Assembly: GCF_900169505.1 (NCBI RefSeq)
Contig: NZ_LT827021.1
Location: 2,573,400 to 2,637,399, forward strand
Direction of reading: 5' to 3'
DNA from: Arabiibacter massiliensis
Lineage (GTDB): Bacteria > Actinomycetota > Coriobacteriia > Coriobacteriales > Eggerthellaceae
DNA: 64,000 nt
The notes under the pieces: model-generated
What the model saw: only the letters and a program-made list of their open reading frames with translations
Database searches by the model: none
What the model was told of the DNA's origin: nothing
Shown here: positions 51,563-60,570 of the stretch, in pieces
Layout: each line of letters begins with the position of its first letter
Numbering within the stretch: the first letter of the stretch is position 1
Position numbers and translations under genes: made by a program

Positions 51563-52072
51563 ATGGATGCGCGCATGTTCGCGAGTCGCTACGGTACGGT
51601 CTATCACGACCTGTACCGGTTCGCGCTCTGCATGATGGGGCGGGCCCACGACGCGGAGGACGCGGTGAGCGAGGCGGTTCTCGCCGGCTTCCGGCAGCGC
51701 CACCAGCTGAGACGCGACGACGCCTTCAAGCCGTGGATGTTCGCCATCCTGGCCAACGTGTGCCGCCGGAAGCTGAAGGGCGCCTCCCGGGTGCAGCCGA
51801 TGGCCGACCTCGCCGCCGTCCACGAGCCGTCGGCCGCCTTCGACGGGCGCCCGCTGCCGGAGGGCGCGGCGGACGACCTGCGCGAGGACGTGCGCCTGGC
51901 GTTCTCCGTGGTCAGCGAGGAGGAGCGGCTCATCGTGTCGCTCTCGGTGTTCGGCGGCTACACGAGCGCGGAGATCGGCGAGGCGCTCCAGCTCAACGCA
52001 AGCACGGTGCGCTCGAAGCGCAAAAGGGCGCTGGAGAAGATGGGCGCGGTCTTGAAGGATGTGGCGCGATGA
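51563..52072 (+). CDS. ECF-type RNA polymerase sigma factor
   Basis: This 169-aa protein has region 2 (YHDLYRFALCMMGRAHDAEDAVSEAVLAGFRQ) and region 4 (EERLIVSLSVFGGYTSAEIGEALQLNASTVRSKRKRALEKM) in the sigma-70 family layout. Its gene overlaps by ATGA the downstream membrane beta-propeller gene, whose product probably controls it. ATG 51563 is used. It lies 259 bases from the divergent NrfA-like gene; that gap carries a TACAAT -10 for the latter on the minus strand (51354-51359). Confidence 0.85.
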   Translation: MDARMFASRYGTVYHDLYRFALCMMGRAHDAEDAVSEAVLAGFRQRHQLRRDDAFKPWMFAILANVCRRKLKGASRVQPMADLAAVHEPSAAFDGRPLPEGAADDLREDVRLAFSVVSEEERLIVSLSVFGGYTSAEIGEALQLNASTVRSKRKRALEKMGAVLKDVAR

Positions 52073-54141
52073 CGACGCAGAACGAGAACGACATCATGCG
52101 GGCGATCGACGAGGCGACGCGCGACGTCGCCGTGCCCGAGTCTCTCCGGCCGGAGGCGGTGGAGCGGCTGCTCGAGCGCGAGCAGGCCCGCGAGAACGCG
52201 CAGGTCGCAGCCGCGGCTGCAAGCAAGCGCCGCGCGCCGTCCGGCTGGCGCAAGCGGGCGCTTCCCTGGGGCATCGCGGCGTGCCTCGTGCTGGTGGCCG
52301 GCGTGGGGCTCGTGGCGGGCCGCGCCATCTTGGACGCGCAGGGAGGCCCGAGCGGCGGCGACGATCCCGGGCTGTTCCCGCTCGGCAGCGGCGCGTTGGA
52401 GCCCGCGGTCGACCCCGACGCGCCGGTGGACGCCGGCATCGCCTCGGCGGAAAGCTACGACCAGGTGAAACAGTGCTTCGACGACTACAAGGCAGAGCAG
52501 GAGCGCCTCTACGGGGCCGACGGCGGCGTCATGCTCCTCGAGTCCGCGCCCTCGGCGGGGGCGGAGGAGAGAGCGGCGACCTCCGCGCAGGACACGGCGT
52601 CTCCGTCGAACGCGGCTCCCGCTGCCGCAGCGGGCGGCGGCCACTCCGACACCAACGTGCGCACGGAGGGCGTCGACGAGGCCGACATCGTCAAGACCGA
52701 CGGCGAGCACCTCTTCATCCTCCAGGACAACGCGACCGAGATAGCGGTCGTGGACGCGACGGACGACGCCATGAGGAAGGTGGGCAGCATCTTCTCGGGC
52801 AACCAAGGCCAGATATCTGAGTTCTACGTGCGCGACGGCAAGGCGCTCGTGCTGTCAAACGTGTCGCTGACCAGCACCGACAAAGACGGATACGAGGTGT
52901 ACAACGGCTCCGAGGTGCAGCTGGAAACCTTCGACGTGTCCGACGTGCAGAACCCGAAGCTGCTCGGCACGGTGACGCAGAGCGGCTGGTACCAGTCCTC
53001 GCGCCTCGCGGACGGCCACCTCTACCTGTTCAGCACCTACGTCGTCCCCTACAGCGAGGAGGGCGACGACATCGAGCCCTACATCCCCCGCGTGGCCGGC
53101 CAGATGGTGGCGTGCCAGGACATCTACCTGCCCCCGTTGGCGGGCGCGAGCCAGTACCTGGTCATCGCCTCGGTCTCCGTAGACGACCCCACGCAGACGG
53201 TCGATCAGAAGGCGGTGCTCACCGACTCGAACTCCCTGTACGTGAGCGCGGAGAACATCTACGTGTACGAGAACAAGTGGCGCATGAGCGTGGCGCGCGA
53301 CGGCGACGGCGGCGCCGACCAGGGCCGCATCACGGTTCGCAAGATTTCCTACCACGACGGCCAGCTGGAGGGCGTGGCGCAGACGAAGGTGAGCGGCACC
53401 CTGAACGACAGCTTCAGCATCGACGAGCACGAGGGCATGCTGCGCCTCGTCACCACGGTGAGCAGCTGGGACGCCGACGCCAAGCAGCAAACCTCCACCA
53501 ACGAGGTGCACGTGCTGGACGGCAACCTCGAGGAGGTGGGCTCCATCACGGGCCTCGCCGAGGACGAGCGGGTGTACTCCGCGCGGTTCTTCGGCGACAC
53601 CGCGTACTTCGTCACCTTCCGCGAGACCGACCCGCTGTTCACGGTCGACCTCAGCGACCCGACGAACCCGCAGATCATCGGCAGCTTGAAGATCCCCGGC
53701 TTCTCGGAGTACCTGCATCCCTACGGCGAGGGCAAGCTCTTGGGCATCGGCATGGACGTGGACGAGAAGAGCGGCGTCACCAACGGCATGAAGGTGACCA
53801 TGTTCGACGTGTCCGACCCGACGGACGTGAAGGAGGCCGACACCTTCCTCATCGAGGGCGCCTACGGCTCCGACGTGTTCCACGAATACCGCGCGGTGCT
53901 CGTGAGCGTCGAGCGCAACCTGATCGGCTTCTCGGGCTACGCCGATCGCGAAACCTACTACGTGTTCGATTACGCCGACGAAGCCGGGTTTGCCCAGCTC
54001 ATGGCCGAGGAAGTGAACGGCAGCGGCTGGACGGGCACGCGCGGCGTGTACATCGACGACACCCTGTACGTGGTGAAGGGCAACGCCGTGGAAAGCTACC
54101 GCATCGGCACCTACGAGAAGGTGGACGACCTGCTGCTGTAG
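52069..54141 (+). CDS. membrane-anchored beta-propeller protein linked to the ECF sigma factor
   Basis: This 690-aa protein has an N-terminal cytoplasmic helical part (IDEATRDVAVPESLRPEAVERLLEREQARENAQ, residues 9-42) and a membrane span (WGIAACLVLVAGVGLVAGRAI, about residues 68-88). A low-complexity Ala/Ser linker and a large extracytoplasmic domain of the secreted beta-propeller family follow (EADIVKTDGEHLFIL; IAVVDATDD; VQLETFDVSDVQNPKLLGTV; VTMFDVSDPTDVKEADTFLI). The cytoplasmic N-terminus plus outside sensor suggests an anti-sigma factor for the adjacent sigma; I did not see a canonical anti-sigma motif. Confidence 0.8.
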   Translation: MTTQNENDIMRAIDEATRDVAVPESLRPEAVERLLEREQARENAQVAAAAASKRRAPSGWRKRALPWGIAACLVLVAGVGLVAGRAILDAQGGPSGGDDPGLFPLGSGALEPAVDPDAPVDAGIASAESYDQVKQCFDDYKAEQERLYGADGGVMLLESAPSAGAEERAATSAQDTASPSNAAPAAAAGGGHSDTNVRTEGVDEADIVKTDGEHLFILQDNATEIAVVDATDDAMRKVGSIFSGNQGQISEFYVRDGKALVLSNVSLTSTDKDGYEVYNGSEVQLETFDVSDVQNPKLLGTVTQSGWYQSSRLADGHLYLFSTYVVPYSEEGDDIEPYIPRVAGQMVACQDIYLPPLAGASQYLVIASVSVDDPTQTVDQKAVLTDSNSLYVSAENIYVYENKWRMSVARDGDGGADQGRITVRKISYHDGQLEGVAQTKVSGTLNDSFSIDEHEGMLRLVTTVSSWDADAKQQTSTNEVHVLDGNLEEVGSITGLAEDERVYSARFFGDTAYFVTFRETDPLFTVDLSDPTNPQIIGSLKIPGFSEYLHPYGEGKLLGIGMDVDEKSGVTNGMKVTMFDVSDPTDVKEADTFLIEGAYGSDVFHEYRAVLVSVERNLIGFSGYADRETYYVFDYADEAGFAQLMAEEVNGSGWTGTRGVYIDDTLYVVKGNAVESYRIGTYEKVDDLLL

Positions 54142-54170
54142 AAGCTGTCTGGCGACGAAAACGCGCATGA

Positions 54171-54290
54171 TGTCATCCTGAGCGGAGCGCGCCAGCGCGG
54201 AGTCGAAGGATCCCGTGCGGCGCCAGCAGTGACGCTTCCGGCTGTCGCCGCAAGGGATCCTTCGACTCGCTTCGCTCGCTCAGGATGACA
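54171..54290. repeat. dispersed inverted repeat TGTCATCCTGAGCG, complete copy
   Basis: Arms TGTCATCCTGAGCG (54171-54184) and CGCTCAGGATGACA (54277-54290) with GTCGAAGGATCC / GGATCCTTCGAC inside make a 120-bp imperfect hairpin between the propeller gene and ilvE. Confidence 0.85.
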
Positions 54291-54410
54291 CCTCGAACGA
54301 CGAGCGCATCCCGACCGTGAATTTTGTCCGGTCGGGACGGTTTCCTTCTGCGCTTTAGCCGATTGGAGTACAATGGCGGGCGACTGATCGTTTGAGCGGA
54401 AGGATGCGCC

Positions 54411-55334
54411 ATGGCAGGTATCGAGGAAGTCGAGTACATCTGGAAGAACGGGGAGCTCGTGCCCTGGGCCGAGGCCACCACGCACGTCCTGTCGCACTCG
54501 CTGCATTACGGCTCCGGCGTGTTCGAGGGCATCCGCTGCTACCAGAACCCCGACACGAAGAAGAGCTACGTCTTCCGCCTGCGCGACCACATGGAGCGCC
54601 TGCACCGCAGCTGCAAGATCGCCTGCATCGACCTGCCGTACTCGGTGGACGAGCTGTGCGACGCCACCGTGGAGGTCATCCGCAAGAACAACCTGCCGTC
54701 GTGCTACATCCGCCCCATCGTGTTCCGCGGCTACGGCGTGATGGGCGTCGACCCCACCGGATCCACCACCGACGTGGCCATCGCCGCGTGGCCGTGGGAG
54801 AGCTACCTGGGCGCCGACGCGCTGGAGAACGGCGTGGCCGTGGGCGTGTCGTCGTGGCGCCAGCGCTCGAACAACGCCATCCCGCCCGCGGTGAAGAGCA
54901 CGGCGTCCTACATGAACTCCATCCTGGCGAAGCTCGAGGCCAAGGAGCACGGGTACGCCGAGGCCATCATGCTGAACGAGGCCGGCCTCGTGTGCGAGGG
55001 CACCGGCGAGAACCTGTTCGTCGTGCGCGACGGCGTGCTTTCGACGCCGCCTTTGTCCGACGGCCTGCTCGAGGGCATCACGCGCGACACGGTGCTCTGC
55101 CTGGCCGACGACCTGGAGATCCCCGCCATCGAGGAGAGCCTCACGCGCAGCGACCTCTACATCGCCGACGAGGTGTTCATGACCGGCTCGGCCGCCGAGC
55201 TCACGCCCATCGGCAGCGTCGACGGCCGCGTCATCGGCAAGCCCGGCGAGATCACCCGCGCCCTCCAGGAGCGCTTCTTCGACGTGGCCTACGGCAACAT
55301 CGAAGACTACGCCGAGTGGCTCGCTGAAATCTAG
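54411..55334 (+). CDS. ilvE: branched-chain amino acid aminotransferase
   Basis: This 307-aa class IV aminotransferase interconverts Val, Leu and Ile with their 2-oxo acids. Landmarks: SLHYGSGVFEGIRCYQ near the start, FRLRDHMERLHRSCKI, PPAVKSTASYMNSILAKLEA with the PLP-binding Lys, EAIMLNEAGLVCEGTGENLFVV and EVFMTGSAAELTPI. It is of the short (IlvE) type. A TACAAT about 40 bases upstream is the probable -10, and GGAAGGATGCG precedes ATG 54411. cimA, for isoleucine precursor synthesis, lies downstream across the repeat cluster. Confidence 0.95.
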   Translation: MAGIEEVEYIWKNGELVPWAEATTHVLSHSLHYGSGVFEGIRCYQNPDTKKSYVFRLRDHMERLHRSCKIACIDLPYSVDELCDATVEVIRKNNLPSCYIRPIVFRGYGVMGVDPTGSTTDVAIAAWPWESYLGADALENGVAVGVSSWRQRSNNAIPPAVKSTASYMNSILAKLEAKEHGYAEAIMLNEAGLVCEGTGENLFVVRDGVLSTPPLSDGLLEGITRDTVLCLADDLEIPAIEESLTRSDLYIADEVFMTGSAAELTPIGSVDGRVIGKPGEITRALQERFFDVAYGNIEDYAEWLAEI

Positions 55335-55340
55335 CGACCT

Positions 55341-55604
55341 TGTCATCCTGAGCGGAGCGCGCGGCGTCCCTGCTTGTCATCCTGAGCGGAGCGCGCGGCG
55401 CCCCTGCTTGTCATCCTGAGCGGAGCGCGCCAGCGCGGAGTCGAAGGATCTTCGGCCGAGCGGAGCGTACGTTGTTGAAGATCCTTCGACTCGCTTCGCT
55501 CGCTCAGGATGACAAAAGGAGGGCTCCGCTCGCTCAGGATGACAAAAGGAGGGCTCCGCTCGCTCGGATGACAAAGAAGGGGCTTTCGCTCGCTCGGGAT
55601 GACA
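55341..55604. repeat. cluster of TGTCATCCTGAGCG repeats
   Basis: At least three forward starts (TGTCATCCTGAGCG) and four reverse ends (CTCAGGATGACA or CTCGGGATGACA variants) are packed into 264 bp. They include one complete hairpin with GAAGGATC...GATCCTTCGAC. Spacing of the units is 35-40 bases. The array fills the ilvE-cimA gap completely. Confidence 0.85.
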
Positions 55605-55639
55605 GGCTGCCCTTCTCCATGACCTCGAAAGGATGCGTT

Positions 55640-57223
55640 TTGACCAAGATCCTCACGTACGACAGCACGCTGCGCGACGGAGAGCAGTGCGAGGGCATCA
55701 CGCTGTCGCTTGAGGACAAGCTGCGCATCGTCGAGCGGCTCGACGCGTTCGGCATCGACGTCATCGAGGGCGGCTTCCCCGCGTCGAATCCCAAGGACAT
55801 CGCGTTCTTCCAGCGCGTGCGCCAGATGCCGCTGCGCCACGCGCGCATCGCGGCCTTCGGCTCCACGTGCAAGAAGGACGTGGCGGCCGCCGACGACCAG
55901 GGCCTGCGCGACCTCGTGGCCAGCGGCGCGCCCATCGCCACCATCGTGGGCAAGACGTGGGACGCCCAGGTCACGCGCGCGCTGCTCACCACGCTCGACG
56001 AGAACCTGCGCATGATCGCCGACTCGGTGGCCTTTCTCAAGGAACAAGGGCTCGAGGTGGTGTTCGACGCCGAGCACTTCTTCGACGGCTACAAAGCCAA
56101 CCCCGACTACGCGCTCGCCTGCGTGCGCGCGGCGAGCGAGGCCGGCGCCGACTCCATCGACCTCTGCGAGACGAACGGCGGCGCGCTGCCGCACGAGGTG
56201 GCCGAGATCGTGGCCGCCGTCGCGCGCGAGCTGCCCGGCCAGCAGCTGGGCATCCACTGCCACAACGACTCGGGCTGCGCCGTGGCCAACACGCTGGCCG
56301 CCGTGCGCGCGGGCGCGGTGCAGGTGCAGGGCACGGTGAACGGTTTCGGCGAGCGCGTGGGCAACACCGACCTGCTCACCGTCATCGCCAACCTCGAGCT
56401 CAAGATGGGCCGCACCACCGTGGGCCCCGACAACCTGCGCGAGCTCACCAGCGTGTCGCAGTTCGTGGCCGAGACCTGCAACATGTCGGTGCCGGCGCAC
56501 CATCCCTACACGGGCGCGTCGGCGTTCGCGCACAAGGGCGGCCTGCACGCGAGCGCCATCGCGCGCTTCCCCGAAGCCTACGAGCACGCGCGCCCCGAGA
56601 GCGTGGGCAACACGCAGCGCATGCTGGTGAGCGAGCTGGCCGGCAAGGCGTCGCTCGTGGCGAAGGCGCAGGGTCTCGGCATCGACCTGGCCGAGCACCC
56701 GGAGAAGACGCAGGCCATCCTCGACGACATCAAGGCGCGCGAGGCGCTGGGCTACTCCTACGAGACGGCCGACGGCTCGCTCGCCCTGCTGCTGCAGCGC
56801 CACCTGGGCGCGTATCGGCCGCACTTCACGCTGGAGAGTTTCCGCGTCATCGTGGACGACCATGAGGACACCGGCGCGCTCGCCAAGGACGCCATGAGCG
56901 AGGCCACCATCAAGATCCACGTCGGCGACCAGCGCTTCGTGGCCACGGGCGAGGGCGCGGGCCCGGTCGGCGCCCTCGACAACGCGCTGCGCATGGCCAT
57001 CACGGCGTTCTTCCCCAAGGTGGCCGACATCGAGCTGGTGGACTACAAGGTGCGCATCCTCGACGAGAACGTGGGCACCGACGCCATCACGCGCGTCGTC
57101 ATCACCACGCGCGACCCCCGCGGCAGCTGGGGCACCGTGGGCGTGTCGGAGAACATCATCGAGGCCTCGTGGAACGCGCTCGTCGATTCCATCGAGTACG
57201 GCCTCATGCGGATAGGGGAGTGA
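55640..57223 (+). CDS. cimA: citramalate synthase
   Basis: This 527-aa protein of the HMGL-like/isopropylmalate synthase superfamily has an N-terminal TIM barrel (TYDSTLRDGEQCEGITLS, EGGFPASNPKD, LGIHCHNDSGCAVANTLAAV with the metal-binding HxH) and a C-terminal regulatory (LeuA-type) domain (VIVDDHEDTGALAKDAMSEATIKIHVGDQ). Citramalate synthase joins acetyl-CoA and pyruvate, the threonine-independent start of isoleucine synthesis. TTG 55640 with AAAGGA six bases upstream is the preferred start; ATG 55619 is an alternative. A TrpR-like gene follows directly. Confidence 0.9.
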   Translation: MTKILTYDSTLRDGEQCEGITLSLEDKLRIVERLDAFGIDVIEGGFPASNPKDIAFFQRVRQMPLRHARIAAFGSTCKKDVAAADDQGLRDLVASGAPIATIVGKTWDAQVTRALLTTLDENLRMIADSVAFLKEQGLEVVFDAEHFFDGYKANPDYALACVRAASEAGADSIDLCETNGGALPHEVAEIVAAVARELPGQQLGIHCHNDSGCAVANTLAAVRAGAVQVQGTVNGFGERVGNTDLLTVIANLELKMGRTTVGPDNLRELTSVSQFVAETCNMSVPAHHPYTGASAFAHKGGLHASAIARFPEAYEHARPESVGNTQRMLVSELAGKASLVAKAQGLGIDLAEHPEKTQAILDDIKAREALGYSYETADGSLALLLQRHLGAYRPHFTLESFRVIVDDHEDTGALAKDAMSEATIKIHVGDQRFVATGEGAGPVGALDNALRMAITAFFPKVADIELVDYKVRILDENVGTDAITRVVITTRDPRGSWGTVGVSENIIEASWNALVDSIEYGLMRIGE

Positions 57224-57224
57224 C

Positions 57225-57527
57225 ATGAGCGATCTCAGAACGCCCGAAGTCGAGGACCTGCTGCGCGTGTTCGCCGCGCTCGACGACGAGGACACCATAT
57301 TCTCCCTGTTGGAGGACTTGTTCACCATCCGCGAGATCAAGGAGACGTCGCAGCGTTTGGCCGTGGCGCGCCAGCTGGACGCCGGCAAGTCCTACGCCGC
57401 CATCGAGGAGGCCACCGGCGCCTCGGCCACCACCATCGCCCGCGTCTCGAAGTGCCTCAGCTACGGCGCCGGCGGCTACAACGCCGCCCTGAACGCCCTC
57501 GACGACGCCGACAAGAAGCGCCGGTAA
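57225..57527 (+). CDS. YerC/YecD-family TrpR-like regulator
   Basis: This 100-aa protein starts one base after the cimA stop codon. It consists of the YerC/YecD TrpR-related helical fold: TPEVEDLLRVFAALDDEDTIFSLLEDLFTIREIKETSQRLAVARQLDAGKSYAAIEEATGASATTIARVSKCL. The HTH core (AAIEEATGASATTIARVSK) is intact. Its ligand is unknown; translational coupling to cimA suggests a role in branched-chain amino acid metabolism. Confidence 0.88.
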   Translation: MSDLRTPEVEDLLRVFAALDDEDTIFSLLEDLFTIREIKETSQRLAVARQLDAGKSYAAIEEATGASATTIARVSKCLSYGAGGYNAALNALDDADKKRR

Positions 57528-57536
57528 CCCCCTCCT

Positions 57537-57642
57537 TGTCATCCTGAGCGAGCGAAGCGAGTCGAAGGATCTTCAACGACGGATATCCCCCCTGATCGAA
57601 GATCCTTCGACTCCGCGCTAGCGCGCTCCGCTCAGGATGACA
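57537..57642. repeat. dispersed inverted repeat TGTCATCCTGAGCG, complete copy
   Basis: TGTCATCCTGAGCG at 57537-57550 pairs with CGCTCAGGATGACA at 57629-57642; inside are GTCGAAGGATCTTC and GAAGATCCTTCGAC. Follows the TrpR-like gene immediately and could serve as its terminator. Confidence 0.85.
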
Positions 57643-57693
57643 AGGGGGCGTCTGCAACCCGTCCCTGCCACGCAAAACCTTGATTTCTGCAAC

Positions 57694-57831
57694 GAGCGAC
57701 GGTTTTGCGCGCGTTGGGAGGCCGTTTTCGCATGGTTTGACCCATGCAGGCCGAGCCGTCGCTTTGCGACCTGGTCAAACGCCCGGCAGGGGATTTGTGG
57801 GCCGTTGAGAACCTGCGCAAAACCGTCGCTC
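57694..57831. repeat. inverted-repeat element with 17-bp perfect arms
   Basis: GAGCGACGGTTTTGCGC (57694-57710) and GCGCAAAACCGTCGCTC (57815-57831) are exact reverse complements, 104 bases apart. The core holds TTTTCGCATGGTTTGACC. It occupies most of 57643-57868, where no gene is visible. Confidence 0.75.
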
Positions 57832-57868
57832 GATGCGTTTTCGCAAGGAATTCGTGGCGCAGGAGGCG

Positions 57869-58821
57869 CTACCCCGTCACGGGGGCGGCGTCCTCGTCCG
57901 AGAGCGCGGGGGCTTTCGGGCCGCTTGCCGGCAGCGCCACGGGGTCGCCGTACTCGTCGATCGTGCCGTTCGCGCGTCCTTCCAGGTAGGCCTCACGCGC
58001 CTTGCCGCGGCGGAAGCTCACGTCGGCGCGGCCCGTGTGCAGCTGGTAGCAGTACCAGAACACGAACGGGATGCCGATGATGCCGTTGAACAGGCCCCAT
58101 CCCGCCATGAAGTCGGGATTGAACCACGCGGCGCTGTTCATGATGGTGGGGAACAGCGCCGGGAAGCAGCTGCGCAGCAGCAGATGCGCGCCCAGCGTGT
58201 AGATGCGCCCGGTGATGTAGAGCTCGGGCCGGCGCATGACGATGGGGTACAGCTCGGCCGCCGCCAGGATGCAGCAGGTCGACGCGAAGAACTCATGCCC
58301 CTCGGCGTACGCGAAGCACGCGTTCCACGTGGTGTAGAGGAAGTTCCACATGGGCACGGTGTAGGAGAGGATCTCGCCGTGGCTCGAGGTGTCGTACTTC
58401 CAGAACTTGTCGCCGAACGGCATGGTGACGCACAGGATGAAGCCGGCGAGCGCGTTCATCATGTTGCTCATCTGCACGTCGCGCAGCGTGGCCTCGGCGA
58501 TGTTGCAGAACACGATGCCGTACAGCGTCCAGCGCACCCAACGCTTGCGCATGGTGCGCCAAAACGGCGTGTCCTTCTGCTCCACAGCGGCGATGCGGCC
58601 CACGCCGGCGAAGATGAGCGGCAGGATGACGGAGAGGTTCTTGGCCCAGCGGAACCAATCGTCGCCGGGGATGTTGGCGATCCACAGCGGAATGGTGACG
58701 AGCGACACCACCCACACCCACATCGACGTGCGGTAATGCCGTCGCATGAACTCGGTGAGCAGCATGGCAGCACGGTGTACACAACCATCGACACGGGCGT
58801 GATCCAAACGGGCACGGTCAT
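57869..58821 (-). pseudogene. DUF5692 family membrane protein, frameshifted near its N-terminus
   Basis: The intact part (from ATG 58765, 298 aa) is a polytopic membrane protein with the same landmarks as the gene at 60692: WFRWAKNLSVI, CNIAEATLRDVQ and NMMNALAG. The expected start, MTVPVWITPVSMVVYTV at 58821 with AAAGGGG upstream, is in another frame; the two frames join cleanly if one base is restored near 58766-58771 (TACACCGTGCTG|CCATG). This is a one-base frameshift: a decayed gene, a phase-variable slip or a sequencing error. A palindrome at 58923-58951 lies upstream. Confidence 0.65.
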
Positions 58822-58922
58822 GGGAATCCCCTTTCCCCCGGTGAAGCGGCAGCTGCCGTGGAGCGGCATGCGAGGCCGGCGGCGTTGACGCCGTCAGTCT
58901 AACATCGCCGCCCGTACCGCTT

Positions 58923-58951
58923 CTTTCACAAACCGCCCGTCCGTGTGAAAG
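58923..58951. promoter_or_regulatory. palindromic operator CTTTCACA-N13-TGTGAAAG (copy A)
   Basis: CTTTCACA (58923-58930) and TGTGAAAG (58944-58951) with the 13-base centre AACCGCCCGTCCG. The same palindrome, with two base changes only in the spacer, lies at 60571-60599. Each copy lies upstream of one DUF5692 gene. Confidence 0.8.
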
Positions 58952-58992
58952 ACTTCGCGTGCAGCGCTCGTCTGCCCCCATGCCGGCACTCG

Positions 58993-59880
58993 TCAAGCAA
59001 GGAACTCCTCGATGCGATGGATCGAAGTCATGGCGCTTTCATACGGGACGTCCTCGTACAGAAGGGGAGTCGTGACGTTCACGTAATCGCTTCGGTAAAC
59101 ATCCTTAAGCGCGATCTCGCCGAGCAGCGCGGCAAGGTCAACGCCGCTTTTCGCGGAGAGGCAGCGCTCGCTCGGCTCCCGTTGGGATCGAACCTCGGAA
59201 AACAAGGAGAGCAGCTTTTCGTCCAAGCGAACATGGTCGAGCAGCTTGAAGAGGTCGTAGACATGCCGGGATTGCCGATAGATGGCATGCCCGCCCATGA
59301 GGTAGTAGTCGCACAACGCGAACGTCTTGTCCACGAACGTGCGGTCGAGGGAGTTTGCCTTGACGGTGAACTGCTCGAGGCCGTATTGCTCGACGAACTC
59401 GCCCCGGTCGTGCTCGCTTGCGAATTGCCCGATGAAGGTTTGGATCGGCCGTTCTCGATAAGGGGAGGCAGGAGTCATCACGGCTGTTTCGAACAACAGC
59501 ATGTCATCGGTTTCGGGAAGTGCGATTTCGTAGCGATTGTACTCGCGCCGGCTGCGGGTTTCATCCAAGTTGGGGATTTCGAGGCCGAGCTGCTCCGCGC
59601 TCTCGACGACCGCCCTCTTTATCCTCTTGCGCATACTTTCGGTCGCATGCTCGTAAGGTATCCCGAGATCCACGTCCTCCGAAAAACGATGGATGACCCC
59701 GTAGCATTTTGATAGGCAAGTGCCACCCTTGAACACGAGGTCGGAATTCCGTTGTGTGACCTCGCGGAGCATCGTCACCGCGTAGTAGTCCTTAAGCACG
59801 TAGCCCTCGCTCAGGCCGAGCACATTGGATGCGGCCTTGATCGATTGGCTCAGCACGTTCGGATCCTCATGCAAATACAC
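58993..59880 (-). CDS. AbiEii-type nucleotidyltransferase toxin
   Basis: This 295-aa protein of the AbiEii/MenT-like nucleotidyltransferase family carries the motifs KGGTCLSKCYG (residues 51-61) and RFSEDVDLGI (65-74), with conserved Glu/Asp residues that hold the metal and nucleotide. Type IV AbiE toxins act by nucleotidylation, probably of tRNA in the relatives studied. GTG 59880 is taken (GAGG six bases upstream); the gene overlaps the end of the antitoxin gene. It forms a pair with 59867-60493. Confidence 0.85.
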   Translation of the reverse strand: MYLHEDPNVLSQSIKAASNVLGLSEGYVLKDYYAVTMLREVTQRNSDLVFKGGTCLSKCYGVIHRFSEDVDLGIPYEHATESMRKRIKRAVVESAEQLGLEIPNLDETRSRREYNRYEIALPETDDMLLFETAVMTPASPYRERPIQTFIGQFASEHDRGEFVEQYGLEQFTVKANSLDRTFVDKTFALCDYYLMGGHAIYRQSRHVYDLFKLLDHVRLDEKLLSLFSEVRSQREPSERCLSAKSGVDLAALLGEIALKDVYRSDYVNVTTPLLYEDVPYESAMTSIHRIEEFLA

Positions 59881-60493
59881 CGCACGCCTCGCTTTCCAAC
59901 AGCATCTTCGAAGTCTTTCCCGGATAGCATGCGGCGCACTCGGCCACTTTGTCGCGTCCGGCTTTGGCGGCAAGGGCTTTCAACGCGCGGAGCTCGTAGC
60001 TGTCCATCGAGGACGGCGGCCGGCGGGTGATGAGGTCGAGGAACATGAGGGCGTCGACGTTGCTTCTGCTCACTTCGGTTCGGGGCTTCCTGATAACTAT
60101 CTTTCGCCAACCTCCGAACGGCTTCACCTCCCTGATCCATCTGCTCGATTTGTTAGTGGTGATCTCGAGCACCGCCGGCACCTGGGTGGACACGCCCACC
60201 TTGTTCTCGAGGGTAAGGCCCGAGTAGTAGCCGTACACGTCGTCCCCGTCGGTGATGTACTTGCGCTCCACGACGTCTTCGGCGCTTGGCGTGGTCTTGC
60301 CGAAGATGCCGTCCTGAGCGATGTAGTAGACGCCTCTCTTGTACCTCTCGAGGAACCCCCGCTCCATGGAAGCATCGATGTTCTGGTACACGGCGGCACG
60401 TGTCACGTCCGGGAATAGGGATATGACGTCTTCCGGCAAGATCGGCTTGTCGTAGCCGAACCTCTCGAGGAGTGTTTCGTCGAAGTTCTTCAT
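59867..60493 (-). CDS. AbiEi-type antitoxin/transcription regulator
   Basis: This 208-aa protein has an N-terminal winged-helix region (PEDVISLFPDVTRAAVYQNIDASMERGFLERYKRGVYYI) and a C-terminal AbiEi-type antitoxin domain (GYYSGLTLENKVGVSTQVPAVLEITTNK...WRKIVIRKPRTEV). AbiEi proteins repress their own operon by binding inverted repeats; one lies just upstream (60521-60559). It is the first gene of the operon, its stop overlapping the toxin start. The gene is less GC-rich than the chromosome around it, fitting lateral acquisition. Confidence 0.8.
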   Translation of the reverse strand: MKNFDETLLERFGYDKPILPEDVISLFPDVTRAAVYQNIDASMERGFLERYKRGVYYIAQDGIFGKTTPSAEDVVERKYITDGDDVYGYYSGLTLENKVGVSTQVPAVLEITTNKSSRWIREVKPFGGWRKIVIRKPRTEVSRSNVDALMFLDLITRRPPSSMDSYELRALKALAAKAGRDKVAECAACYPGKTSKMLLESEACGVFA

Positions 60494-60520
60494 GAGGGCA
60501 TTGTACCTTGTTTCCTTGCA

Positions 60521-60559
60521 CTATACAAATTTACAGAAGAATATTGAAAATTTATATAG
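60521..60559. promoter_or_regulatory. inverted repeat upstream of the AbiE operon
   Basis: CTATACAAATTT (60521-60532) and AAATTTATATAG (60548-60559) match with one mismatch, 28 bases before the AbiEi ATG. A likely operator for AbiEi autoregulation. Confidence 0.75.
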
Positions 60560-60570
60560 TAAAGTACTGT

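Noticed and set aside
55341..55604. CRISPR array
   Set aside because: Units are present in both orientations, are joined by near-identical spacers and form hairpins; there are no unique spacers and no cas genes.
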